64,000 nt of DNA from Apiotrichum sp. Y4204 (lineage: Eukaryota > Basidiomycota > Tremellomycetes > Trichosporonales > Trichosporonaceae), in NCBI GenBank assembly GCA_025531455.1, contig JAMYHL010000048.1:186001-250000 (forward strand), read 5' to 3'. Positions 20,336 through 31,635 of the stretch are shown in pieces. The notes under the pieces are model-generated. The model was not told where the DNA came from. It did no database searches and was given only the letters and a program-made list of their open reading frames with translations. Position 1 is the first letter of the stretch. Every line of letters begins with the position of its first letter. Both the position numbers and the translations under genes were made by a program.

Positions 20336-21257
20336 ATGTTCCGCTCAGCACTCCGCACCGCCGCTACCACCTCGCGCGCCGGCCTCCGCCCTGCGCTTGT
20401 CGCGCCCCGCGCCATCCCCCGCGCCGCCCCCGCCGCGCGCGCTTACCACGCCAAGGTCATTGACCACTACGAGAACCCTCGCAATGTCGGACGCATGAAC
20501 AAGGACGACGTCGACGTCGGCACCGGCCTTGTCGGCGCGCCCGCCTGTGGAGAGTGAGTATCCAGCGAGGTGTGGCGCTGCAGATTGCGAAACGCAGCGC
20601 AAAGCCGACTTTTTTGTCGCCTCGGTCATCGGTCGCGAGGGGATTCGGCCCGTGTCCCTGGCTTGCGTCCCTTCGCCCGATCGCGCTCTCACCCTATCAT
20701 ATCTGTCACCTACATTCACTAACACCCGCAGTGTCATGAAGCTCCAGATCCGTGTCGGCGAGGACGGCATCATCGAGGACGTCAAGTTCAAGACGTTCGG
20801 CTGTGGCTCTGCCATTGCCTCGTCGTCGTACATCACCGAGCGTGTCAAGGGCATGACCCTCGAGCAGGCCGGCGGCGTCAAGAACACCGAGATCGCAAAG
20901 GAGCTCTGCCTGCCGCCTGTTAAGCGTGAGTATTGACAGGGAGCGCCGGTCGGGTTGGAGCGCGGTAACGGTGCTCGAGAGATGGGGTATTCCGAATACT
21001 ACAGCCATCTCCCACACATGCGCGCTTTCCGACCGGTCTGCCCTGCTTTCGCGGACCCGGGCCTTAGTGTTAACCCGCAGTTCACTGCTCCCTTCTCGCC
21101 GAGGACGCCATTAAGTCTGCCATTAAGGACTACCAGACCAAGCGCGCGACCCGCCTGGCTGCCACTGTGAGTAGCGAATCTTGTGACAGAAGAGTATCCT
21201 GGCTCACATCAGACCGCCCAGGACGCCGCTCCCGCACCCCAGGCCGCACACGCCTAA
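20336..21257 (+). CDS. ISU1: Mitochondrial Fe-S cluster scaffold ISU1
   Basis: IscU-type scaffold on which Nfs1, Isd11 and frataxin assemble 2Fe-2S clusters in the matrix. Four exons (20336-20553, 20732-20925, 21081-21166, 21213-21257) give 180 aa. An Arg/Ala-rich mitochondrial presequence (MFRSALRTAATTSRAGLRPA) precedes YHAKVIDHYENPRNVG. The three cluster-ligand cysteines are in GAPACGDVMKLQI (Asp created across intron 1), FGCGSAIASSS and, across intron 2, VKLHCSLLAEDAI. The LPPVK motif recognised by the Hsp70 Ssq1 is present just before intron 2. The C-terminus carries a short Ala/Gln tail. Assignment is secure. Confidence 0.97.
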
Positions 21258-22188
21258 ACGGATAACGATATCTATATTCAAAACCCCATCTCACATCCTC
21301 GGCCAGTCCGCGGCGACGAGAGCCGCGGGCAGGCGAGGCGAGTCACGAGTCGCAGTCGGGTTGACCCTAAGTCGGGTCGTCGTTGCCGTGTCGGAGTCGC
21401 AGTGGCAGGATTCGCATTTTTGATTTTGGCATCGTAGAGCGTCGCCGCATCGACACGAGGCTGGCGTGCGTAAGAAGGCATCGGCAGTAGAAGAAAACCA
21501 TGGCTGCGGCCAGGCAGGCCTCAGGCCCCCTTAGTATTGTTCATTGGACCAGTTTGTGTAGCAAATGTATGTCGAGTAGAGTTGTGCAGAGGCTTGGTCA
21601 ATTGGGCATTGATGCAGGAGAGAGAGAGAGAGCAGTGCGAGGACAGGCGTGTAGTCTGTTTAACAGGTAAAAGCCGCAGTGCGTCACAGAGAAGCTCGGT
21701 GGTGCATCACAAAGCTTTGTGGTGCACGATGTGCGTCTGGTCGCTTGCAATGATGCATTAATGATATCATGCCGAAGCCGATCGCAAGATCTGGAACAGA
21801 ATCCCAATGGGCATGAATCTGCGACACACCCTAGTTAGTCTCCGTTGTACCGCGGTGCAGCCTGCAGGCTGTCGATGTTCCGACTCGGGGCAAGGCTGGA
21901 GCGCTGGACCCGGGGTGCGTTTCTCTGGAATATACGGTACGCGTTAGTGCGGCTTTGAGCAGGTCCAGTGTGGTTTGTAGGTCTGCTGGGTGGACTCAGG
22001 AGCTTTTGTCAAGAACGTTGCCTGCTGCTGGATGCAAAGTTGCGAAGGAATGGGATAGTGAACAGCAACAGCCAGACAGAGGGGTCAGTCCTCAGACCAC
22101 CACTACCCGAGTCACTCGCAGCTCGGAGCTGAGCAATGCTGTCCATGCAAGTCATGCTATCGGCGGCCACCCTCCTCTCCTCTCACAC
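21258..22188. other. Intergenic, convergent (0.9 kb)
   Basis: Between the convergent 3' ends of ISU1 and COA8. Presumed 3' UTRs plus a GA microsatellite (about 21621-21632). Short frames only; nothing else recognised. Confidence 0.6.
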
Positions 22189-22949
22189 TCAAATCCCTAG
22201 GCGTCCGAGGTACACCCTTCCCTGCATCTTGATCCCGGCCCAGACGTCGCGCCACCACTGGCGCACCCACTGCTGCTGCGCGGCGCGCGTCCCAATCTGC
22301 CAGTCGCGGTAGAAGGTAGTCAGCACCGCGTCGCGCGCCGCGAGGTCCGCCTCTGTCGGCGGGTCACTTGCGGGCGGAAGGGCCGCGAGGCGCGAGGCGA
22401 GGTGTTGTTGGAAGGAGGCGTTGGTTGAGGCCTGAGGTCAGACTTGGGACTGTAAATGTCGGCGAGAGAGGGATGAAAAGTGTCGTGTTTCTCAAACGAT
22501 ACGCCCTTTGACTCGAGCCCTCTCGCTCCGCTCGCTACTCACCCAGAAGCGGTGATTCGCGACATCCACCCGCTCGCGCATCATGCGCCACTCCATCTCG
22601 CGCACAGCCTGCGTCGCCTCCTTGCCGCTCATCTCGGCGGGAAACTCGGAGGCAGAGTACGGCGAGTTGGACGGCCGCCGGCGCGGCGACGCGTACATGA
22701 TCGGGCGCATGTTGGACAGCGGGTCGGGTCTGGATGTATTAGCACTATTGAGGATCATAGGATCATAGGGGGTTCGGGGACTCACGGAGCGACGAGGTCG
22801 ACGTTCTCGAGGTTGACGTTGGCATCGCGCGCGCGCCGCCGCCGCGGCGTGGCTGCGGGCTCGGCCGAGGAGCCAGCGACGGTGGATGAGGACGCGGCGT
22901 GCGCGGCGCGAACGGCCGGGAGTGCGTTCCGGCGAGCGAGGGTGAGCAT
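22189..22949 (-). CDS. COA8: Cytochrome c oxidase assembly factor 8 (APOPT1-like)
   Basis: Member of the COA8/APOPT1 (DUF2315) family, mitochondrial proteins that protect complex IV assembly. Exons 22786-22949, 22543-22729 and 22189-22431 give 197 aa. The N-terminus MLTLARRNALPAVRAAHAAS is a mitochondrial presequence. The family block is clear: DPLSNMRPIMYA, SASEFPAE, MEWRMMRERVDVANHRFW, then after the second intron a helix with FYRDWQIGTRAAQQQWVRQWW. The Pro-Pro-Asp join at the first intron restores the conserved DPLSNMRP. Divergent from the USP-like gene (661 bp between starts). Confidence 0.85.
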
Positions 22950-23610
22950 TGTGGTGGTTGTGGTGGTTGCGGAAATCCAGAAATGTCGATGATTTGAGTG
23001 GCGGAGATCCAGAAAAGGAAAGGAAAGGAAGTTGCTCTGTGATAAAACCGGGGTGGGAAAGTGGAGGTTGAGCAAAAGTCTGAGAGGGATTCGAAACAGA
23101 GATGATTCAACTCTTGTAAATGTTGGGTAGGATTTACTTTATTAGTCACAATCCATTGCGCCAGGACAAAGGGGAGTTTTAGCTGCCAAGTCTTTGGCCC
23201 TTTCATAAGCGCCCCCCAGGCGCGTTTGATCGTCTTGATGTCACCACAGTGCGCATCGTTGACCTCGTCTACTTCACGCTCTCACCGTTCCACATTCCTC
23301 TTTGCGGCCGCTCTTCATTTCTCCTTTACTGTCTTCATCACTCTCCTCCGTCTTGTCCTTGATCTCGCCTCCGACACACTGGCATTGTTATCTCTGCCGC
23401 GACAAAGAGACCTCCTCACCGACCTCCACCCAGCCCACGGAAGCAAACCCCGGTGTCGTCACCGTTCTCTGGCAGGGATTGCCACCAAGAGGTACAGTGA
23501 ACGCCAGATTGCGCACCGCACAGTCGGCGCGACGTCGCTTGTTATTGTGACTTCAACCCCATCCCATTCTTCTATCCTCACAGTCCCGGCCCACCTAGAG
23601 CATAGACACC
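22950..23610. promoter_or_regulatory. Divergent promoter COA8 / USP-like gene
   Basis: 661 bp between divergent starts. No unmistakable TATA box; pyrimidine-rich tracts precede both starts. No coding evidence. Confidence 0.5.
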
Positions 23611-26228
23611 ATGTCTGCCAACGACACGGTGCGCACGGCGCTCCTCGAGATGGGCGTCGAGCCACGCAAAGCGCACCATGCCGCGCTGCGATACCACAAC
23701 ACCGAGGCGGCGATCAACTGGGTCTTCGGCGAGGGCGAGAGTGTGCGTAGCTAGCGCTGAAAAGAAGTAGCTGCTGATTTCAGTGGACACCGGACGCGCC
23801 GGACCCAAGCCCGCGGTACTCGCCGCCACCGGGTCCATGGCCGACCGAAGCCCAGGGGGGTGTGCAGCTCGGCAGCAACAACCCCTTCCGGCCCCCCTCG
23901 CCGCCCGTCCCGCCGCGGCCGGTATGGCACGACGACAACCAGGTGCGCACGGCGGTCGAGCAGCTGTACTCTGATACGCCTGCCGAGCGTGCGGAACGCG
24001 AACGGTCGGCTCGTGCGACGGCGCCCCCGCCTTCCCCGTCACGCTCTGGTCCTCAGGAAGAGGTGGTCCCGGCGTTTGGACCGAGCAACAAGGATGACCC
24101 CGAGGGAACGCTTGCGATTGCTGCTCCAGCGTCTGCCCAGACTCAGGTGAGCTGTTCGAATGCGCTTAGCTGATTTCAGGCGGACAACAATAAGGAGGAG
24201 GAAGACTTCCAGCGCGCGATCCAAGAGTCGATGATGACCGCCAGCTTCCACTCGGCAGGGAGCCCCAAGGCGGCGTACATCCCACCACAGGAGCCGAAGG
24301 AGCCCGGAGCGTGAGGGATCTTGCTTGGCTATTGCTGATTCCAGACCAACCGTCTTCCTCGCTGTTGAGCAGCCGACGTTTGGAGCACATCTCCTGCAAG
24401 CTATAACGGCGGTGCCACAGCTGGCGAGCGTGTTTACGACTCTGCAGCCCGACCAGGATGATTCCCTTGGTACGCCGTAGTGACTTTGCGCAGCACTCAC
24501 GCCAGCACTCATAACCCTCGAGGAAGCTTGTAAAACGCAGCTTCAGGACAACAACAATTACCTCCTTGCCGATGATTACATTCAGACACTTCACCAGGAG
24601 TGGAACATCAACAACACGACGCTTCCCCCGCACGGTGCCATCACAGGTGGGTCTCTCATTCTCCGCGCTTTAACCCATCGCAGACCGGTGGCTCCCCAAT
24701 TTATTCAACGTGTTGTCCGATGCCTCCGAATCAATGAACAACAACCTGCTATTCGAGGACGACTTGCACGACTTCTTCCACAACCCCGGGCAGCTCGTCA
24801 CCACACTGCTCCACAGCGTTCCCATGGTCCCCCACACTTATGTCACCTTTGAGCGCACAGCATCTACCCCGAACAGGATTCAGGACGCGCTTGCGGGGCT
24901 GATCTGGCCGCCGGACAACACGGGCGAGAGCATCCAGCAGCTTGCGGATATCGTGTTCGTCTGCCTCCGCCGCATACCCGGCGTCAGCGCGCCGAAGTGG
25001 GAGTTTGACGAGTCGGTGTATCTTGGTGGGTCCCATAAAGCTGTCCCTGCTTCGTTTATTCAGCTGATGCCAGACCGTTATCTCACTGGCAACGCGGCAT
25101 GGGCGGCAAATATACGTGCCGAGCAGGCCGTTCTGAAGGGAGAGCTGAGGAGATGCAAGGAGAGTGTGGAGCGATTAACGACTTACAAGGTGGGTGGCGA
25201 TCCTTGTCACATACCCGCTGACGAACAGGAGCACAATCTCCCGGATGCTATCAAGACGTGCGTTTTGCGATACTTACACTCACTAACCACAGTTTGGTCA
25301 AGCATCTCGGCTCTGAACCACTTACCTCTGATGAGCCAGACACTCAGCGCGCAGATCTGAAGGCCAAGGTGAGTTATCAATGTCGACCCTGACTCATACC
25401 CAGCTTGAGCGCATATCGGAGATCATCAAGACGAAGGTCACCGAACTCGAAGCCAAGATTGCAGAAAACGAAACGCGTCTAGCGGGAACGCTCTTTGACA
25501 CGGATGATCCGACAAAGCACCAGCACCAGTACATCCTGCGCGCGATCTTGTGGCACGACGGCTTCATGACAACCGGCAAGCATTTGTACGCGTACGTCCG
25601 CAATGACGACGGGTGGTGGCACATCGGCGATGAGGCAAGACGGGTGAGTCGCTGCAGTTCACGTAGTAATCAGCGACTCCTTTCAAACTGACTCCAGGTT
25701 TCGTGGGACGAGATCGAGGCAGATACCAAAGGGCAGTTCACGGACGGGGGGCCCTACTTCCTGGTGTACAGCCGCGAAGGGCCACGTCCCGATCCAAATA
25801 CTGTCAACAATTTAGTTGACGTGGAGATGACTGAGGAAGCGCCGTCCGGCACCACTTCTGGCGCGGATGCTGCCCCGAGCCGCTCCAATTCTCTGATGGA
25901 CGCGCCGCCCGATCTGTCCGTCTCCACATCCGGCACCGCGACAGTCACCACCAGCCGCTCGCGGCCGCAATCGCCTGTCAAGGGATTAGTCAAGGGCCCA
26001 CGGCCCTTAGTGAAGAAGATGAGTGGAGGCGAAGCATCGGAGGGAGGCATGACGCCTACCAGTCCCTTTATCACAACATCGGTGCCCGCCACAGGTACTC
26101 TCGTCGAGAGCCCGACACAGCCAACCACCACGTCGTCCTTACCACCTGCGTCCACGGAAGGCCAGCTTGTCGACGCGCCTCCTCACGAGACCAAGGATGT
26201 AGACGACGACACGGTCATGAGCCCGTAG
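23611..26228 (+). CDS. USP25/28-like UBA-UIM protein lacking catalytic Cys (pseudo-DUB)
   Basis: Architecture of the USP25/28 deubiquitinase group: N-terminal UBA-like domain (VRTALLEMGVEPRKAHHAAL ... AINWVF), a Pro-rich linker, a ubiquitin-interacting motif (EEEDFQRAIQESMM), then a USP fold with a coiled-coil-rich middle. The first exon is 23611-23742, followed by about ten further exons with short introns to the TAG at 26226. Where active members read N-x-G-N-T-C ahead of the first helix, this protein reads VEQPTFGAHLLQAITAVPQL, with no cysteine nearby. The C-terminal His/Asp box survives in altered form (LRAILWHDGFMTTGKHLYAYV ... WWHIGDE..V). It ends in a Ser/Thr/Pro-rich tail. Likely a ubiquitin-binding pseudoenzyme or scaffold; inactivity is inferred. 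Confidence 0.78.
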
Positions 26229-26271
26229 TATCATAGTTGTACACTACGGCATGCATATATACTTTCCTCCC

Positions 26272-27255
26272 CTACTGGATCATGATCATCCACGCGAGGA
26301 CGAAGAAGAAGAGACAGAGCGGATACACTGCGAGGAACGTCCGCGCCTCGGGTAGGCCAGTGCCGTTGAAGAAGTTCATCGATGCTGGCTGTCAGTTGAA
26401 TTGGCTGAATCTCAACTCACCCCACACACTCCATGCCCAGCACGCGAGCGCTACGGGGACGCGCACGTAAAGCGGATGCAGAAGAAGGGCAACGATGGAC
26501 GCGAGGAGCAGCGGCGCGAGCGCGTACCCCAGCACACACATGGACTGGAAGAAGGATCTGAAGTCAGAGGGAAGACAAAAGAAGAAAAGTGGCAACGGGC
26601 TTGCCAAGATGAGAAAGCCGTCCTTCGACTCACACTTTCCCGCCGAGCAGCTTCGAGTTGACGGTAACCACCACACTTCCGACAGTGACGAGCGAAATCA
26701 CAAGACTAAACACCTGCATGGACTGCTCCTTCGGGGACTGGCGTCAGCTCGCATACCGACACACAACTCACATCCAGGCTGAGCGTAATTGCCAGCGAGA
26801 GGCAGAACAGCAGCGGGCCCCACAGATCCCAGTCCCTGCGGTCAGTGGGTCGGCGTCAGCTGAGCTACCCACCTCAAAGCCTGCTGGTGGCCCCCCTTTG
26901 GCGGGTACAGCACCTGCAGGAGCTTGGTGTAGATCGAGCGCAGGTCGCGCATCTGGGATGAGCTTTGCCAGGTTAGCATAGCTCACAATAGTGGCCGTCA
27001 CGGGCTCATCGAGCGTCGACTCGCCGGTATACCGCGTCTCGAGGCGGACGCCCGCAAACGTCTCGCGGCTCGGCGCGCTCCCAATGCGCCCCGAGACGGC
27101 TGGTGCCGGTGCCGGAGCCTTTGCCGGGGAGGCGGGGCGCGGCGCAAAGCTCAGCGCCTCGAGGTCGTCGTCGTCCGCCTGGCTGGATGTTAGGGGTGCA
27201 GAAAGGGGAGGGCGTACATTATCTGCGGGTCAGAGGCGACTGGTGCGTAGGCCAT
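26272..27255 (-). CDS. YIP1-family Golgi membrane protein (YIPF6/Yip4-like)
   Basis: Yip-domain protein thought to act with Rab GTPases in ER-Golgi traffic. Start MAYAPVASDPQI at 27255; several short introns. The cytosolic N-terminal half contains the diagnostic ETRYTGESTLDEPVTATI and, after an intron, MRDLRSIYTKLLQVLYPPK. About five hydrophobic spans follow, including FFQSMCVLGYALAPLLLASI and a final LFFFVLAWMIMIQ at the C-terminus (stop 26272). The DLRSIYTKLLQVLYP block and the CVLGYALAPL motif indicate the Yip4/YIPF6 branch. Ends only 44 bp from the convergent USP-like gene. Confidence 0.86.
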
Positions 27256-27787
27256 GGTGGGGATGTTGTGGGTGATGGTGTTGTTGACAAGTGACTTTGA
27301 ATCGCGATATTATCGTGTGCTCTTGTCCTCGTCGTCAACCCATGACGCGGCGGCGGGGGAAGACACAGCAACGAGATGCAAGGTGGAGGTCGTTTCAAGT
27401 GCATTTCTAATGCGCAAGTCGCCGGTTAGATTGGGGACACCTGGAAATTAGGAAATGGGGACCGGGTCTGCTATTGGGGTCATTAGCCTTTGATCGAGTG
27501 ATTTCACTTCACGCCCTAATCGCGAGGTAATTAACTTCCACTGTCGATTGCAATCTGCCCCCGCTTCCCTTGTCCCTCATCCGCCCACGTCATAGCGTGC
27601 CATCCAACCCAGGTGGATATGCTGCGCGCCTGGCGGCATGCGGCGCAGCGAACGCACACTCTGTATCTCTCTCCTCGACATCGACATCAACGACGAACAA
27701 TCCCTTCCCTCCATCTCCATCTCATCCTCACATCCACATCCAATCTCACATCCTTGAGAACACCTATATCAGACATTGCGTCCCACC
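27256..27787. promoter_or_regulatory. Divergent promoter YIP / SLA2
   Basis: 532 bp between divergent starts. A pyrimidine-rich stretch with repeated ACATC (about 27670-27760) looks like the SLA2 5' UTR. An in-frame upstream ATG at 27570 exists but is taken as UTR. Confidence 0.5.
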
Positions 27788-30700
27788 ATGTGAGTCGCGG
27801 CCGGCACCAGGGACACAGTCCCGGGTCGGAGCTACACGACCTTCGACGATAAGCTCATATGACCCATCTCCCATCTCCGCTCACACCAGGTTTGGCCGTG
27901 GACGCGACCACGACTACGACGACGGGCCGGTGCGCCCGCACCAGCCGGGACACCAGCCCACGCGGCCCGTCGACCGCGAGAAGACCGAGGCCGAGCTCAG
28001 CCTCAACATCAAGAAGGCGACGACGGCCGAGGAGACCGCGCCGAGTGGGTACTTGCCATACGATGCGCGCTGACAGACAGAGCAGAAACACGTCCGCAGT
28101 GAGTGCTTGCACGAGACAGAAGCACAAGGGCAGAGATGGCGGAAGGCGATTCAGGCCCGGGATTCTCCTGTCCCAGATTCTTGATTCATGGTGCCCCATC
28201 TTCACTCCTGGTTTCGTCGCCCTTCCCCGCCCGTGCCCATCGCTCACCGCAGAATGTATCGTGTACACCTGGGACTACCACTCGTCGCTCTCGGTGTGGA
28301 ACGGTCTGCGTACGCAGCCGATCCTCACGGATGAGGTGCAGACGTTCAAGGCCCTGATTCTTGTCCACAAGCTCCTCCAGGAGGGCCACCCAGTGGTGAG
28401 TTTCTGAACTTGCTTCGTAAACTCACTCTCCACAGACACTCAAAGAAGCCCACGGACAGGTTGGATGGCTCGAGACGTGTGGCCGAACTGTAGGAGGGGA
28501 GGGCGTCAAGGGCTATGGCGCCCTTATCCGCTCGTACACAGCGTTCCTGCTCGCCAAGCTCCGCTTCCATCGCCACCACCCCGAGTTCAACGGTCTGTTC
28601 GAGTACGAGGAGTACATTTCGCTCAAGAACATTGACGACCCTAACGAGGGCTACGAGACGATTACCGACCTCATGGCGCTCCAGGACCAGATTGACAGCT
28701 TCCAGAAACTCATCTTCGCACATTTCCGTGGGTCAAACAACAACGAGTGCCGCATCTCCGCCCTCGTGCCCCTCGTCAAGGAGTCGTTCGGTATCTACAA
28801 GTTCATCACGTCGATGATGCGCGCAATGTTCCGCCGCACCGATGCCGCCGACGCCCTCCAGCCCCTCCGCGAGCGGTACAACTCGCAGCACTACAATCTG
28901 CGCCGCTTCTACTACGAGTGCTCGAATCTGAAATATCTCACCGGCCTCATCAATGTGCCCAAGCTGGGACAGGAGCCGCCCAACCTTTTGGATCACGGCC
29001 ACGATGCGCCCGATCTTCCCGCCCGCCCCGCCCCCGCCATTCAGCGCAAGGAAACCGCCACGCCCGCCATACCCCGGTCCGACTCACCCGCGGCCACCCA
29101 GAAGGAGATTGAGGAGCAGCGCCGCATGCTGGAGGAGTATGAGCGCAAACAGGCTGCGCTCGTTGCTGCCCGCGAGAACGAGCAGAAGCGCCAGCAGGAG
29201 GAAAAGGCCCGGCAGGACGCCGAGTTTGCCGAGCTGCAGCGCCAGCAGGAGGAGCGCGCGCGCCAGGCGCAGGAACAGCTGATGCGCGACCAGATGAACG
29301 CGCAGTGGCAGCAGCAGAACAATGCCGGCGAGGTGCTGCAGCTCCAGCAGGAGATGCTCGGCATGCGCAACCAGTACGAGCGTGACCAGATGATGCTCGA
29401 GCAGTACGACCGTCGCGTCAAGTCGCTCGAGACTGAGCTCGCCATGGTTGGCGCCAACGTCGGGCAGCAGTTGAGTGGCAAGGACGACCTCATTCAGCAG
29501 CTCCAGCGCCAGGTCGAGATGTGGAAGAACAAGTACGAGGCGCTCGCCAAACTCTACTCGCAGCTCCGTTCCGAGCACCTTGACCTGCTCAACAAGTCCA
29601 AGGGCTTCCAGCTCAAGGCCAACTCGGCGCAGGAGGCGATTGACAAGATGGAGCGCATGGAGCGCGACGTCAAGACCAAGAACCTCGAGCTTGCCGACAT
29701 GATCCGCGACCGCGACCGCGCGCGCTACGACATTGACCGTGTCAAGAGCTCGCACAAGGAGGAGATTGATCGCCTCAAGCGCGACCTCGCCTTCGCCAAC
29801 GAGCGCGCCGAGGACGCCTCGCGCCACAAGTCGAGCGAGGTTTCGGGCATCATGACAAAGTACAACCGCCAGCTCACCGAGGTGGAGGACTCTTTGCGGG
29901 TGAGTCAGATGATCGGGTCTTAGCCGCCAATCTGAATCTCTCATACTAACATCACAGGCCAAGCAGATGCAGATCGACGAGCTGCTCTCCAAGCTCGACG
30001 CCAAGGAGGGCGAGATTGCGCGTGTCATGGACGAGAAGGAGCAGGAACTCGCCATTATGCAGGTCGGCATGGACCAGACCATCAAGGAGCTCGACGACCT
30101 GCGTCTCACCAGCAACGAGACCACCGGCACCTTCGACGCGCAGGTCGACACGCTCATCCTTGATCACCGCAAGGAGCTCAACTCGATTATCGACTCGATC
30201 CTCCAGGCGTGTGTCCAAAAGGTCGACGACGCGATTTACGAGCTCGAGGCCCCGATGCAGAGCGGCAACACGACCGCTACGCCGCAGTACACTCTGTCCA
30301 TGATCGAGAAGGCGATGGCCAACGCGACCGAGTTTGCATCCACATTCAACCTCTACCTCGAGCGCAAGAGCGGCGGCGGCTACGTGGACGTCATCAAGGC
30401 GGCCAACGAGTTTGCGCAGAGCATCTCGGACACGCTGTTTGCCAGCAAGGGCATTACGCGTTTCGCGGACGGCGACGACGGCTCGGAGAAGCTCGTGTCG
30501 GTTGCCAAGTCTGCAGGTGACGTCGTGCAGCGCTTTTTCCTCAACCTCCAGTCGTACAAGCTCACTGCTGGTGGGAACAAGCAGGACGTTGCGCTGCGCA
30601 ACAATGCCGAGACGCGCAACCAGCTCGGCAAGCTCTCCGCAGTTGTTGAGGCGCTGCTCCCGAAGACCCAGTCCTCGCTCACGCAGGTCAACGGCGACCT

Positions 30701-31412
30701 CGGCGACATTGTCACCAACGAGATGGAGGAGGCCGCTAGGGCGATTTCCGAAGCAACACAGCGTCTGCAGGCGCTCCAGGCGCGGCCCAAGTCCAAGTTT
30801 GACGTCCTCGAGGGCCATGTGCACGACGCAATCCTCAACGCGGCGCTGGCGATCACCAACGCGATTGGGCGCCTTATCCAGGCTGCGACGGCGTCGCAGG
30901 AGGAGATTGTGCGCGAAGGCAAGGGCACGTCCTCGACGGCTCACTTCTACAAGAAGAACCACCGCTGGACCGAGGGTCTCATCTCCGCTGCCAAGGCCGT
31001 CGCGTACGGCACGAGCCTGCTGATCGAGGCGGCCGACGGCGTCATCTCGGGCACGCACTCGTTTGAGCAGCTGATCGTTGCGTCGAACGAGGTCGCTGCT
31101 GCGACTGCACAGCTCGTCGCCGCGTCGCGCATCAAGGCGTCGCTGACGTCCAAGGCGCAGCACAACCTCGAGCTTGCGGCCAAGGCCGTCACCGACGCGT
31201 GCAAGGCGCTCGTGCGGCAGGTTAAGATCATTTCGAACCAGTCGACCGACGAGGAGAGCGTCGACTACAAGGCCATGCCGACGCACGAGTTCAAGGTGCG
31301 CGAGATGGAGCAACAGGTTGAGATCCTCCGTCTCGAGAAGGACCTCGGCGCCGCACGGAGGCGACTCGGCGAGATGCGCCGTGCTGGATATCACCAGGAG
31401 GAGGATGATTAG
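27788..31412 (+). CDS. SLA2: SLA2/Hip1R endocytic adaptor, split start codon
   Basis: Links clathrin coats and PI(4,5)P2 to actin during endocytosis. The start codon appears split: AT at 27788-27789, a GTGAGT intron at 27790-27889, then G at 27890, giving MFGRGRDHDYDDG. Exons 27788-27789, 27890-28044, 28081-28098 (18 nt), 28253-28395, 28436-29899 and 29958-31412 total 1,078 aa in phase. The ANTH domain covers residues about 30-300 (KKATTAEETAPKQKHVRK, CIVYTWDYHSSLSVW, LVHKLLQEGHP). A long Gln/Glu-rich coiled coil covers about 360-680, and a C-terminal talin-like I/LWEQ (THATCH) actin-binding module about 800-1070 (LISAAKAVAYGTSLLIEAAD, QLVAASRIKA). Assignment is secure; the start is inferred from the lack of another suitable ATG. 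Confidence 0.95.
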
Positions 31413-31635
31413 AGATGGAGGCGAGAGGAGTTGTAGACGGGGGGCCGATCGTTGTCAGCTGTGCCATGCCGTCCGTCCGCTGTGTGCCAGGATGTCGAGC
31501 TCTGCTCTTGACGAGAACGCAAAACGCCAATCAATACATGGTAGTTGTCTAGATACCCAATGCGATGCAAGCGTAGCCGTGCAGCCAAGTGATGATGCCT
31601 GGGGTACAACTGAGATATAAGGTATATACGATGCG

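Noticed and set aside
27570..28073. Upstream in-frame start for SLA2
   Set aside because: Would translate through the GTGAGT...CAG intron and a pyrimidine-rich 5' UTR; the split-ATG model gives the expected short N-terminus.
29952..31394. 480-codon frame antisense to SLA2
   Set aside because: Mirror frame caused by GC-rich codon bias; Leu/Arg/Val-rich composition without motifs, while the plus strand encodes a clear talin-like domain.
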